This document shows positions 56,501-64,000 of a DNA stretch of 64,000 nucleotides, in pieces (position 1 is the first letter of the stretch; each line of letters opens with the position of its first letter). A program made the position numbers and the translations under genes. Location: contig JACKCN010000005.1 of assembly GCA_020634015.1 (NCBI GenBank), positions 248,001 through 312,000 of the forward strand. The letters are read 5' to 3'. The DNA comes from Candidatus Delongbacteria bacterium. GTDB taxonomy: Bacteria > CAIWAD01. The notes beneath the pieces are model-generated. The model saw only the letters and a program-made list of their open reading frames with translations. It was not told where the DNA came from and did not search any database.

Positions 56501-56693
56501 CGACCGGATTCGTCTGCAACTGGCGGGAAGTCCCGCGGTTCTGGCCGCCGCCGAGGCACATCGTGAGTACATCTGCCGGGAGACACTGGCAGTGTCCCTG
56601 GACATGGTTTCCGCAAACGGGGCATTGAAACCCGTCACATTGAACGAGGAAGAAGCGGCCATCGGACTGGAGCGATCGGCCGGGGAGGACTGA
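53547..56693 (+). CDS. ileS: Isoleucyl-tRNA synthetase
   Basis: 1048 residues, GTG start at 53547. Class I synthetase: HIGH at 57-60, GWDTHGLPVE, editing-domain segment FLAWTTTPWTLIGNTALALN, and KMSKT at 601-605 in DGRKMSKTLGNVVDPGEL. The length and the LDCWFNAGLMPW segment fit the longer, eukaryote-like type found in many bacteria, which is often linked to lower sensitivity to mupirocin; that link is general knowledge and untested here. Anticodon-binding region follows. The stop overlaps the next ATG by one base. Confidence 0.97.
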   Translation: MSRYIPAEGQADFPALENQILDWWSAERIFEKSIEQRSEGPDWVFYDGPPGTNGKPHIGHMLQSSLKDLWPRYKTMQGFRVLRKAGWDTHGLPVELKAERELGIEDKSQIPAYGVEKFMEYCRSTVFRFKGDWEQSIRRIGRFLDLSDPYATLTNDYIQSDWWVIRQIWDKGLLYRDFRIMPYCARCGTTLSSFEVAQGYQDVMDLTLTARFPVVGLERTYFLAWTTTPWTLIGNTALALNPELDYVFVEVDGDTLILARELVESVLDGHAFRLVKTVKGRELDGMAYTPLWDFFAGPDTEGRVPHHALMGDFVTAEDGTGIVHLALYGEDDYRMIKRDNLPRIQHVDETGHFIEGCGPYTGRYFKADGLDLEILKDLQSRGLLQHKHKHTHSYPHCYKCENPLMYFARTSWFIRTSAVREQLLAANAEINWYPGYIKDGRFGNWLENNIDWGVSRDRYWGSPMPIWSCACGKQLCVASKAELQQYVSQPMDQELDLHAPWIDYVEVSCPDCSARMTREPYLLDCWFNAGLMPWGQFGYPAKPGSEALFENQYPADFICEGLDQTRGWFYTLLALSTILTGRSSFRNVICTGLIADKDGRKMSKTLGNVVDPGELFERFGADAVRWTFYNSHPWGQKRYSDDLVRDAVRDIVIPYWNIYSFFVTYANIEDWTFDGQPGQLSELDRWIRSASVRVIGQVEQALEGYDVYTASTALLAYIEDLSNWYIRRSRTRFWKSEDGADKQAAFSTLYRCIRDLTLILAPFLPFVTETVYQRLIRRAEPGLPESVHLCRWPDVSHEQRDEVLESEMSLVTHAVNLGRSLRSRHNIKTRQPLRKMLLVVGRESDDAFVHRMEGLIREELNVRQVEISRREEDLVHLSVKANYRELGRFFAKRMPEAAAIIADWGMSEIETLEAGGTIDVLGVAVGLEGIAIQREEREGLIVITEQGFTVALDTELDEDLLQEGLARELVNRIQTLRKESELDVTDRIRLQLAGSPAVLAAAEAHREYICRETLAVSLDMVSANGALKPVTLNEEEAAIGLERSAGED

Positions 56694-57061
56694 TGGAACA
56701 CAAGGCACTGGGAAAGAAGGAGCTGGAGCAGTGGCGCAAGATCCTGCAGCAGAAACTTCACGACGCCAAGGAAGAGCTGGAATACAGCCGCAAGGAACTG
56801 GAGAGTGGACTGTCCAGTTCGTCCGGTGAGAACAGCACGTACTCGCTGCACATGGCCGACCAGGGAACCGATGCCCAGGAACGCGAGAAGATGATGATGT
56901 TCGCCCATCGTCAGGGGAAGTTCATCAAGACCATCGAGGCGGCTCTCGAGCGTGTCGAGAACGGCACCTACGGGCTCTGCATGATCTGTGGTGCGCCAAT
57001 TGGCGAGGGGCGACTCAAGGTTGTGCCCACCGCCAAGACCTGCATCGATCACAAGGAATAG
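56693..57061 (+). CDS. TraR/DksA family zinc-finger protein
   Basis: 122 residues. Two coiled-coil helices (LEQWRKILQQKLHDAKEELE and QEREKMMMFAHRQGKFIKTI) are joined by a loop with ADQGTDAQ, then ENGTYGLCMICGAPIGEGRL and KTCIDHKE. The zinc finger is thus Cys-x2-Cys plus Cys-x2-His, not the four Cys of E. coli DksA. Such proteins act in the RNA polymerase secondary channel, often with ppGpp. Overlaps ileS by one base (TGATG). Confidence 0.92.
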   Translation: MEHKALGKKELEQWRKILQQKLHDAKEELEYSRKELESGLSSSSGENSTYSLHMADQGTDAQEREKMMMFAHRQGKFIKTIEAALERVENGTYGLCMICGAPIGEGRLKVVPTAKTCIDHKE

Positions 57062-57638
57062 CATCATCACCGGCGTCAAGGCATCCGTCATCATCGCAGG
57101 CTGCGTGATCGTGGACCAGCTGACCAAGCTGGCCACACGAAACGGCATGGCCCTGGGTGAGTCCCGCCCCCTTCTGGGCAATCTTGTCCGGCTGACCCAT
57201 GTTGAGAACCGTGCGGCCGTGATGGGCATGGATGTGTTGCCCATGAGCGTGCTCACCGTGTTCTCGATCGTGGCGGTGATCGCCCTGGCTTTCTGGCTGC
57301 GCATTCTCATGCGTGATACGGTGCAACCCGCCTCGCGGCGGCTGGCCGCGATCCTGCCCTGGGTGATCGGCGGCGCAGTGGGCAATCTGATCGACCGCGC
57401 GCTCTTCGGCGGGGTCACGGACATGGTGGATGTGGACATTCCCGACCTGAATCTGCCGGCCATCTCCTTCGGCCCCATCGACTGGGCCGGTCTGCAGCTC
57501 GAGCGCTGGTGGGTCTTCAACGTGGCCGACAGTTTCATTTTCGTGGGCATGCTGCTGATCATCGCCCTCTCACTCACGGGACACCTGGACGATCAGCCAG
57601 TGCCCGCAGGAACCCCGGATGAGTCCCCGCAAGCGTAG
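57021..57638 (+). CDS. lspA: Lipoprotein signal peptidase (LspA)
   Basis: Membrane aspartyl peptidase that removes signal peptides from prolipoproteins. Key motifs: VDQLTKLATR after helix one, RLTHVENRAAVMG, GGAVGNLIDRALFGGVTDMV with the first catalytic Asp, and WWVFNVADSFIFVGM with the second. Four helices are visible. No ATG lies before helix one. Possible starts are GTG 56988, TTG 57000 or TTG 57021, all inside the dksA-like gene; I chose TTG 57021 (205 residues) for its upstream GAGGGG, with low certainty. A later GTG would cut into helix one. End overlaps rluD by 20 bases. Confidence 0.88.
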   Translation: MCPPPRPASITRNSIITGVKASVIIAGCVIVDQLTKLATRNGMALGESRPLLGNLVRLTHVENRAAVMGMDVLPMSVLTVFSIVAVIALAFWLRILMRDTVQPASRRLAAILPWVIGGAVGNLIDRALFGGVTDMVDVDIPDLNLPAISFGPIDWAGLQLERWWVFNVADSFIFVGMLLIIALSLTGHLDDQPVPAGTPDESPQA

Positions 57639-58779
57639 CTCCCTGGTGGAGTTCATCTCCGAGCTGGATGAGGACAGCGACGCGGAACCCGGCATCACGG
57701 GTGATGAGGATGAGGTCGAGCTGCAGGATCTGGACATCTTGATCGGCCAGAACCAGAGTCCCGAGCGCATCGATCGATTTCTGTCCCGTCAGATCCGCTT
57801 TGTCTCACGCTCGCGCGTGCAGCAACTGATCGAAGTCGGGTCGGTGCTCGTGGATGGCGAGGCGGTTCCCAAGCCGTCGATCAAGGTGCTTCCCGGACAG
57901 CGGGTCCAGCTGCAGGTGCCCCGCAAACCACGTCCGGTGGTACGCGCCGAACGAATTCCCCTGAACATCATTCACGAGGATGAGCACCTGCTGGTGATTG
58001 ACAAGAGCGCCGAGATGGTGGTGCATCCCAGTCGCGGGTGTTACAGCGGCACGTTGGTGAATGCACTGATGGGCTACATCGCCGGGCTGCCCCAGGAAGC
58101 CGATGAGGAGTTCCGGCCCGGCATCGTGCACCGCCTGGATCGCGGAACCACCGGCCTGATGGTGGTGGGCAAATCCACACCGGCGATTCAGGCGCTGTCG
58201 CGCATGTTTCACGATCGCACCATCCACCGGCTCTACCGCGCCATCGTCTGGACCAGTCCCCGGGCGCTGAGCGGCCAGGTGGACGCGGAAATCGGGCGCG
58301 ACCTGCGTGATCGCCTGCGGATGGCGATCGTGCACCAGGGCCGGGGCCGCAGCGCTCGTACCTATTACCGTACGGCCGCCCGCTATGAATTCCTCTCGTT
58401 GCTGGAACTCAAGCTGGAAACGGGCCGCACCCACCAGATCCGGGTTCACATGGAACATCTGGGGCATCCGGTTTTCGGCGATGCGGTATACGGCGGGCGC
58501 AACGAGAAGCGTGCCGGGTTCACGGGCGACCGAGTGCAGCGGGCACGTCGTTATCTGGCCATCCTGGATCGCCAGGCACTGCACAGCTGGAGAATGGGTT
58601 TCATTCACCCCATCACGGGCCAGCGGATGGAATTCGAGGCGGAACTGCCCGCGGACATGCGGGCGATCATCGCGGGAGAGCAGGCTCTGGGCGGTCGCGC
58701 CCCCCTGCCCCTGACCGAGTCGGTCTTCGACTGGTTGCCCCCCGTGGCGCCTGCGTCGGAGAGTCGACACTCACACTGA
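57619..58779 (+). CDS. rluD: RluA-family 23S rRNA pseudouridine synthase
   Basis: 386 residues. First 50 residues are acidic (ELDEDSDAEPGITGDEDEVE), then an S4 domain (RIDRFLSRQIRFVSRSRVQQ), then the catalytic domain: IIHEDEHLLVIDKSAEMVVH, GIVHRLDRGTTGLMVVGKS with catalytic Asp, and LKLETGRTHQIRVHMEHLGH. S4 plus this pattern fits RluD/RluC types; the exact uridines are not provable from sequence. The gene overlaps lspA, a common neighbour order. The acidic leader is longer than usual. Confidence 0.9.
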   Translation: MSPRKRSSLVEFISELDEDSDAEPGITGDEDEVELQDLDILIGQNQSPERIDRFLSRQIRFVSRSRVQQLIEVGSVLVDGEAVPKPSIKVLPGQRVQLQVPRKPRPVVRAERIPLNIIHEDEHLLVIDKSAEMVVHPSRGCYSGTLVNALMGYIAGLPQEADEEFRPGIVHRLDRGTTGLMVVGKSTPAIQALSRMFHDRTIHRLYRAIVWTSPRALSGQVDAEIGRDLRDRLRMAIVHQGRGRSARTYYRTAARYEFLSLLELKLETGRTHQIRVHMEHLGHPVFGDAVYGGRNEKRAGFTGDRVQRARRYLAILDRQALHSWRMGFIHPITGQRMEFEAELPADMRAIIAGEQALGGRAPLPLTESVFDWLPPVAPASESRHSH

Positions 58780-58822
58780 TGCTGGGGCCACACGCCCGCA
58801 GCCAACCACGACAGGACACACA

Positions 58823-59593
58823 ATGGATACACCCAACGAACGCAACCTGGCCTTGTTCATCGACTTCGACAACATCGCCATCGGCCTGAGAGAATCCCGC
58901 AAGAACGGATTCGAGATCCGCCTGGTGCTCGACCGTTTGCTGGAAAAGGGCCGGATCATCGCCAAGAAGGCCTACGCCGACTGGAAGTATTACGACCGCT
59001 ACAAGGCGGCCCTGCACTCGCACAACATCGAACTGATCGACATTCCCAAGCGCAGCGTCACGGGCAAGAACAGCGCCGACATCCGTCTGGTGGTGGACGC
59101 TCTGGATCTGTGCCACACCAACCCTCACATCAACACCTTCGCCATCATTTCGGGTGACAGCGATTTCAGCCCTCTCGTCAGCAAACTGCGCGAGAACAAC
59201 AAGCTGGTCGTGGGCATTGGCATGAAGGACAGCACCTCGATGCTGCTGGTGGAAAACTGCGACGAGTTTCTGTATTACGAAGACCTGAGCGAGCCGGAGA
59301 AGGAGCCGGAACGCCAGGCGGGCGCGCCCAAGGTCCCCAAGGAAAAGGCCGCGGCCTTCCGTGCCGTGGTTCAGGCCGTGAACGCGCTGATCCGCGAGGG
59401 TCACGAGATTCTTTACGCCTCACTGGTGAAGGACACGATCAAGCGCAAGAATCCTTCCTTCAACGAATCCAGCTGGAACTACGCCAATTTCGGCGAGCTG
59501 CTGGAAGACGCGATGAAGTTCGACGTGCTCGAGGCCAACCGCGACCGCGCGCGGGGCGGCACCTGGGTCATCACCAAGCTCAAGGGCCTGTGA
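58823..59593 (+). CDS. NYN-domain protein with C-terminal OST-HTH/LOTUS domain
   Basis: 256 residues. NYN (PIN-like) domain: LALFIDFDNIAIGLRES, AYADWKYYD, KNSADIRLVVDALDL and TFAIISGDSDFSPLVSKLRE, with the conserved acidic residues for metal binding. After a charged linker, residues about 180-256 look like an OST-HTH/LOTUS domain (VKDTIKRKNPSFNESSWNYA, then NFGELLEDAMKFDVLEA). This LabA-like pair is widespread in bacteria and expected to be an RNA-related nuclease or RNA binder. Followed by a strong hairpin. Confidence 0.88.
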   Translation: MDTPNERNLALFIDFDNIAIGLRESRKNGFEIRLVLDRLLEKGRIIAKKAYADWKYYDRYKAALHSHNIELIDIPKRSVTGKNSADIRLVVDALDLCHTNPHINTFAIISGDSDFSPLVSKLRENNKLVVGIGMKDSTSMLLVENCDEFLYYEDLSEPEKEPERQAGAPKVPKEKAAAFRAVVQAVNALIREGHEILYASLVKDTIKRKNPSFNESSWNYANFGELLEDAMKFDVLEANRDRARGGTWVITKLKGL

Positions 59594-59611
59594 TCCAGCT
59601 CCCCGGAAATG

Positions 59612-59650
59612 ACGCCTCCCCCCGCCGGCCTGGCCTGCGGGGGGAGGCGT
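59612..59650 (+). terminator. Strong hairpin after the NYN gene
   Basis: Perfect 14-bp stem ACGCCTCCCCCCGC (59612-59625) and GCGGGGGGAGGCGT (59637-59650), loop of 11. No U tract follows, so it may work as a Rho-assisted terminator or mRNA end barrier. Confidence 0.65.
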
Positions 59651-60021
59651 GTCTCCGGGGGGTCGGTGTGGATCATCGTGTGGGTCGACGGAACCGTCTT
59701 CATGACGGTCCCATCGACCCTTGCCGCGTCCCTTGGATCGACGATCGCTTCGACCGTCACCTCGCCCACGACCTTGTCCTCTACCTCGACCGCCACCGTG
59801 ACGGTCATCGAACGGGTCATGAATCACAAGGCATTGATCATGAAGGACTTGTATTCACCGGTGCAGGTTTTGGACTGCGACGTTTTTTCCCCATGTTCCT
59901 CGTCACCCATTGATGGAGATCTGCCCTCCCGGGCGCATCTGCCAGGAACGGGTCCCCCCCTCGCCAGCTGGTACTCAAAGGCCAGACGCATGGCGCACAC
60001 AGCACGAAAGGCAAGACACCA
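59651..60021. other. Intergenic region, nothing identified
   Basis: 371 bp before the class III aminotransferase gene. Open frames on both strands have low-complexity Thr/Ser or Arg/Gly runs that look like chance. It should hold the aminotransferase promoter. Confidence 0.4.
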
Positions 60022-61497
60022 ATGACCGTACGTGAACAGCTCGCTGACATCCGTCGACTGGCCGGACCCCATGGCACCGTGGGTCTGTCCGATGCCGTCC
60101 TTGACCCCTTCCTGGCCTCCGACAAGGACCTTGGAATCGCCATCGCCCGGGCGCATGCCGAAGTGCTGGCCATGAGCGCCCAAAGATCTGCCGGCTTGTC
60201 CGAAGATTCCCTGTGTGCGCAGCTCCAGGCCGACTACCTGAACTTCTACGGAGATGCGGCCCGCAGCCCCTACGTCCCCGCGGGTGCGTGTGGCCCCTGG
60301 ATCGTCAGCCAGCATGGCGCCGTGTTGCATGATTCCGGTGGCTACGGCATGCTGGGCCTGGGACACGCGCCGGAATCCGTGCTGGCCGCTCTGGCCAGAC
60401 CCTGGGTCATGGCCAACGTGATGACTCCCAGCCACAGCCAGGCCCGCTTCTCCGCTCTGCTGAAAGCGGAAATCGGACACACGGGCCCGGGTTGTCCCTA
60501 CAGCCGTTTCATCTGCCTGAACAGCGGTTCCGAGTCGGTGACCATGTCGGCACGCATCACGGACCTGCACGCCTTCCGCCAGACCCAGTCGGGCGCACCG
60601 CACGCGGGACACATCATCCGCTACCTCAGTCTGGCAGGCGGCTTCCATGGCCGCACCGATCCAGCGGCGCGCATCTCCGGATCCACACTGGGCACCTACA
60701 AGCGCACGCTGGCCTCGTTCCGTGACCGCGACCAGCTGACTCTGGTGGAGCCGAACAATCTGGCCCAGCTTGAGGAAGTCTTCGCCCGCGCCGCGGCCGA
60801 TGGCGTGTTCTACGAGGGCTTCTTCATCGAGCCGGTGATGGGCGAGGGCGAGCCCGGACTGGCGCTCACCCCTGAATTCTACGGCCTGGCCAGGCGCCTG
60901 ACCCGCGAGCACGGCGCCTTGCTGATGTGTGACTCGATCCAGGCCGGCTTCCGTGCCACGGGCCACCTGAGCATCGTGGACTATCCCGGATTCGCCAGGC
61001 ACGAAGCCCCCGATCTGGAAACCTTTTCCAAGGCACTGAACGCAGGGCAGTACCCACTGTCCGTGCTGGCGCTCAATGCGCGGGCGGCCGAGCTGTATGT
61101 GACCGGCGTCTACGGCAACACCATGACCACCTGTCCCCGCGGGCTGGAAGTCGGCTGCGCCGTGCTGGAATCGATGACCGACGAGCTGCGCAGCAACATC
61201 GTCGCGCGCGGTACGCAGTTGAAGCAAGGCCTCGAGCAGCTGGCCAGCGAATTCGGCTCCGCCGTGAAGGGCGTGCTGGGCACCGGCCTGATGGTCAACA
61301 TCGAACTGGACCCGGCGCGGCTTCCCGTCAACGGTGCCGGTGGTGTGGAAGAAGATCTGCGCCGCCACGGGATTCACATGATCCACGGCGGCCACAACGG
61401 CCTGCGCTTCACGCCCCATTTCGCGATCACGTCCGAGCAGATCACCCTGATCGTCCAGGGCGTGCGCGAGATCCTCAGGAAGCGTCTTGCCGGGTAA
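60022..61497 (+). CDS. Class III PLP-dependent aminotransferase
   Basis: 491 residues. Fold type I class III marks: FICLNSGSESVTMSARI, YLSLAGGFHGRTDPAAR, FIEPVMGEGEPGLALTPEF, LLMCDSIQAGFRATGH (with Asp contacting the PLP ring) and ETFSKALNAGQYPLSVLAL, where the Lys should bind PLP. It is near lysine-6- and 4-aminobutyrate-type aminotransferases in style but with atypical residues, so the substrate is open. The N-terminal 100 residues are longer than usual. Single gene with its own hairpin after the stop. Confidence 0.88.
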   Translation: MTVREQLADIRRLAGPHGTVGLSDAVLDPFLASDKDLGIAIARAHAEVLAMSAQRSAGLSEDSLCAQLQADYLNFYGDAARSPYVPAGACGPWIVSQHGAVLHDSGGYGMLGLGHAPESVLAALARPWVMANVMTPSHSQARFSALLKAEIGHTGPGCPYSRFICLNSGSESVTMSARITDLHAFRQTQSGAPHAGHIIRYLSLAGGFHGRTDPAARISGSTLGTYKRTLASFRDRDQLTLVEPNNLAQLEEVFARAAADGVFYEGFFIEPVMGEGEPGLALTPEFYGLARRLTREHGALLMCDSIQAGFRATGHLSIVDYPGFARHEAPDLETFSKALNAGQYPLSVLALNARAAELYVTGVYGNTMTTCPRGLEVGCAVLESMTDELRSNIVARGTQLKQGLEQLASEFGSAVKGVLGTGLMVNIELDPARLPVNGAGGVEEDLRRHGIHMIHGGHNGLRFTPHFAITSEQITLIVQGVREILRKRLAG

Positions 61498-61519
61498 TTG
61501 GTGTGACGCCTTGAACTCC

Positions 61520-61545
61520 GAATGGGCACCCCCGGGTGCCCATTC
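61520..61545 (+). terminator. Hairpin after the class III aminotransferase
   Basis: Palindrome GAATGGGCACCC (61520-61531) and GGGTGCCCATTC (61534-61545) 22 bp after the stop, tail TCGTGTTC. U tract is poor. Confidence 0.65.
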
Positions 61546-61730
61546 TCGTGTTCGGTGACGGCGACCGCTGCAAGGGCCGTCGCACCCCTGACCTCCGGGA
61601 CCCTGATCCGGATCACTCCCTTGTCCTTCACGTCGACCGCCATTCCGCCCACCACCGCGGCAGCCCTCTCGTCCGACACCGCGAACAACCCCGCAGAACC
61701 ATCAAGTTCCCATGACAGCACAACGCAGAA

Positions 61731-61760
61731 ACGGCCAGCCGGATGGTTCCGACTGGCCGT
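61731..61760 (-). terminator. Hairpin after the barrel gene, minus strand
   Basis: ACGGCCAG (61731-61738) pairs with CTGGCCGT (61753-61760); minus-strand tail TTCTGCG. It lies 22 bp beyond the stop at 61783. Confidence 0.55.
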
Positions 61761-61782
61761 GATGTGCGTGACCACGCATTGA

Positions 61783-63219
61783 CTAGAGCTGGAATACGGT
61801 CTCGATCAGGAAGGTCTTGACGGTCTCGTCGTCGCCCTTGATCCGTCCATCGCCGTTGATGTCGACATAGCTGGTGCGCCAGTGCATCACAAGGTTCACG
61901 CCTGGCGCCATTTCGTACCCCAGGCGGATGCCGTGGAGGGCGGAGGGAGTCTTGAGGTCGAAGAGGCGCTTGACCCGGGTCTGCTGGTAGTAGGCGCTCA
62001 GCTCGCTCAGCTTGGGCACCTTGGCCATGTTGAGGGCCGCGGCGGCGCGCAGGCTGTTCTGGTCGTCCACGCTGGTGTCGGTCTTGGGTTTCATGCTGGT
62101 GTAGGCGGCGAACACGGTGGCCAGATTGAAGACGTTGGCACGCGCGTCGGCGTAGTAGCCACTCATCGCCACGGCCGTGCGCAGGGCTTCGCGCTTGGTG
62201 AGCACGCTGTCACCGTCGAAGACCGTGCGCTCCAGGTCGTAGCTGCGGTCGAAGAATTCGCCAATGAACTGGTCGCCATAGTCACGGTACTCCAGGCCGG
62301 CGCTCAGCCAGTGCAGCGGCTGCCAGCGGACGCCCGGGGCCACGCCGTTGCCGAAGTCGATGAACTTGGCCCACTGGATGTATACATCCAGATTGGGCAG
62401 CAGCTCGTATCCCAGGTCGGCGCCGATGCCGGTCACGGTTTCCTCGGCACTGGAATAGTCTGCCAGCGGGCCCAGCACCCAGTCGTCACCCGGGTAATCG
62501 GCCAGGCCGTTGACCAGGTCAGGGTTCAGGTCGTGAAGGGTGCGCCAGCCCGCCTGCTGGCTGGCGTCGTTGAAGTCACTGTAGCGATCCAGAGCGTCGG
62601 GCACATTGTCTCCGTCGGCGTCACGCAGACCCGCGTAGAGATTGCCGTCCATGGCCAGAGTCGCGCCCGCGCGCAACTTGCCGAACACGGGATGACTGGC
62701 GCGCAGGGCGAAGAGGCCGGGGCCGTTGAGCTCGCGGATGTTGGCCAGCAGGCCTTCGATCTGGAGTTTGCCCGGTGAGACATCGAACTCGATGCCCGTC
62801 CGCCGCACGCTGGGATACTCGACCGCGTTGCTGTAAGCCTTCACCAGAATGCCGTATCCCATGGTCACGTCATCCAGACTGCCGCCCTTGACATACAGTG
62901 GATCACCCTTGTGGCCCCAGCGCACGTAGTAGATCTTGTCCAGCAGGTCGGCGGGTTCGTCCCAATCTTCCTTGCGGATGCTGCCTTCGGCGTCGAAGTA
63001 GAGGGTCAGATCCAGCGCGACACCGATTTTCCCGATCGAGAATTCGGGGCGCACACTGATCTGCTGCCAGATCTGCCCGTCAATGGACACGGCTCCCAAT
63101 CCCACCTGAGTGTTGAGGCGTGTGCCGGTGACTTCGGCGGTCAGATCGTCCGTGGACTGGGCGCAGGCCGCAGCGGCGAGGCAGAGTGCCAGACCGGCCT
63201 GGATGAACGGGTGGACCAT
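61783..63219 (-). CDS. Outer-membrane beta-barrel protein
   Basis: 478 residues, ATG at 63219 with AGGAAA upstream. Signal peptide (FIQAGLALCLAAAACAQ) ending at AAAACAQS; a lipoprotein reading is possible but weak. Mature sequence has alternating strands ending with aromatic residues (YVRWGHKGDPLYVKGG; VRWQPLHWLSAGLEYRDYGD) and a C-terminal ETVFQL. Two Asp-rich loops, DADGDNVPDALDRYSDFND and DINGDGRIKGDDE, look like calcium-binding thrombospondin type 3 or dockerin-like loops. Probably a surface barrel; transport substrate unknown. Confidence 0.75.
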   Translation of the reverse strand: MVHPFIQAGLALCLAAAACAQSTDDLTAEVTGTRLNTQVGLGAVSIDGQIWQQISVRPEFSIGKIGVALDLTLYFDAEGSIRKEDWDEPADLLDKIYYVRWGHKGDPLYVKGGSLDDVTMGYGILVKAYSNAVEYPSVRRTGIEFDVSPGKLQIEGLLANIRELNGPGLFALRASHPVFGKLRAGATLAMDGNLYAGLRDADGDNVPDALDRYSDFNDASQQAGWRTLHDLNPDLVNGLADYPGDDWVLGPLADYSSAEETVTGIGADLGYELLPNLDVYIQWAKFIDFGNGVAPGVRWQPLHWLSAGLEYRDYGDQFIGEFFDRSYDLERTVFDGDSVLTKREALRTAVAMSGYYADARANVFNLATVFAAYTSMKPKTDTSVDDQNSLRAAAALNMAKVPKLSELSAYYQQTRVKRLFDLKTPSALHGIRLGYEMAPGVNLVMHWRTSYVDINGDGRIKGDDETVKTFLIETVFQL

Positions 63220-63462
63220 GATGTTTCCTGTCGTTGCTGGAGGGTCAATTTCAGGCACCGGCGGGGGTGCCGACCGCCGAAAGTAGGAAAAAAGGGGCCG
63301 CGGGCAGGCAATGGGTCCGGCGCAGTGGTGATCGGTCCGCCATCGATCCAAGGCAGATGTCACCGAGAGAGTTCGAGCCGGCATGACGCCGGCCCGAACG
63401 ATTGCGACCAATGCGCAAAACCGAAGCGCACCAAGGGGGGAGGGCGCTTCAGCGGAAAACGC

Positions 63463-63756
63463 TCAGAAGTTGATATTCCAGAGGCGGGAAAGGATGCGTT
63501 CCGACACCATTTCGGCCATTTCCTTCTGGAAGTAGCGCCCATCGTCCACCCGGTCGAAGATTTCCACCAGACGGCAGTCCTTCTCGGAATCCTTCAAGGG
63601 GATCTGCCGGCAGCGCGGATTCATGGGCAGGCTCACCAGATGGCGCAAGTCATCGCGCTCTTCGTGAACGGCGTCCAGGCGCAGCTCCAGGTCGCGCTTG
63701 TGCATCTTGAATTTGCGTAGGGTGTCGACGACCTGATTGGAAGAGACAGCGGACAT
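63463..63756 (-). CDS. Small helical protein of unknown function
   Basis: 97 residues from the ATG at 63756, with AAGGAGG six bases upstream; the longer frame to 63807 lacks this. Charged coiled-coil-like helix (KFKMHKRDLELRLDAVHEER) and two Cys. No domain recognised. It has no close partner on the strand; the next gene downstream is the barrel, 244 bp away. Confidence 0.65.
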   Translation of the reverse strand: MSAVSSNQVVDTLRKFKMHKRDLELRLDAVHEERDDLRHLVSLPMNPRCRQIPLKDSEKDCRLVEIFDRVDDGRYFQKEMAEMVSERILSRLWNINF

Positions 63757-64000
63757 TTTTTCCTCCTTCTGTTTGCCTTGCATCATGTAGTGCAAAGTGG
63801 AGGCCAAAGAGCCTTGGAGTTCCTGAGTTCAGAAGTTTCGCTGAGCAGCCCGTTGAAAATGCACGGTTTGCTCATTTTGTCAAACCGGCCTGGTGCCAAG
63901 GAATGACAGGTCAGCTCGGAATCGCCCAAGTGGGGTGTTACCTTCGCGTAACAGCTTTGCGGTGAAAACGCTTGTAACCAATTGAAAATCAGTTGGATGC
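63757..64000. other. End of window, upstream region
   Basis: 244 bp of more AT-rich sequence with no gene recognised; likely promoter DNA of the small helical gene and of whatever follows the window. Confidence 0.35.

Noticed and set aside
59479..59820. Possible small genes in the gap after the NYN gene
   Set aside because: Translations are Thr/Ser/Val or Arg/Gly low complexity, cross a strong hairpin, and lack ribosome sites.

Overview
The window is a GC-rich chromosomal segment from an uncultured-looking Gram-negative bacterium, most plausibly of the FCB superphylum (Fibrobacterota/Bacteroidota/Gemmatimonadota-like or a related candidate phylum). Grounds: a secreted beta-propeller protein ends in a FlgD-like type IX secretion sorting domain, there are several outer-membrane beta-barrels and large secreted proteases with Pre-Peptidase C-terminal (PPC) and fibronectin-like domains, and housekeeping genes (DnaB, Rel, IleS, LspA, DksA-like) are ordinary bacterial ones. 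I cannot name a species.

Layout. 1-7.1 kb: tandem large secreted proteins (the C-terminal part of one, a full M43 pappalysin-like metalloprotease, and a 169-bp remnant of a third copy) with a secreted propeller gene between them. 7.1-11 kb: a visibly AT-richer island with a NUDIX hydrolase and a PLD-helicase-DUF3427 protein, a candidate defence pair. 11.6-16.4 kb: a secreted barrel, an AAA+/DUF4143 ATPase and an AbiE toxin-antitoxin locus whose toxin is broken. 16.5-26 kb: small metabolic and accessory genes on the minus strand (DHFR-like, T9SS-sorted propeller, VOC protein, AtuA operon with a duplicated 3' fragment, DUF445, SDR). 26.3-31.7 kb: type 4 uracil-DNA glycosylase, dnaB, rel, and a CoA-type NUDIX.

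31.9-36.3 kb is the most interesting part: three tandem paralogues, each an N-terminal UshA/metallophosphoesterase-like domain with a C-terminal three-haem cytochrome c554-like domain. The middle copy is interrupted in frame by a UGA exactly where its sisters encode the second Cys of a Cys-Gly-Cys motif. Directly downstream lies a hairpin with a GGUC apical loop, 18 nt after the UGA, as expected for a bacterial SECIS element. I read it as a selenoprotein of 482 residues that a standard gene caller would split or truncate.

36.6-48 kb: phosphoglucomutase/phosphomannomutase, a small HTH regulator, a translationally coupled three-gene operon ending in a giant S8 protease, a branched-chain aminotransferase and a carboxypeptidase Taq. 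48-59.6 kb: SDR, RsmB-like methyltransferase, then a housekeeping run yggS, yggT, divIVA, purine nucleoside phosphorylase, ileS, dksA-like, lspA, rluD and a NYN-LOTUS protein, many overlapping or nearly so. 60-64 kb: a class III aminotransferase, an outer-membrane barrel and a small coiled protein. No rRNA, tRNA, CRISPR array, transposase or Sec machinery gene (selA, selB, selC, selD) was seen.
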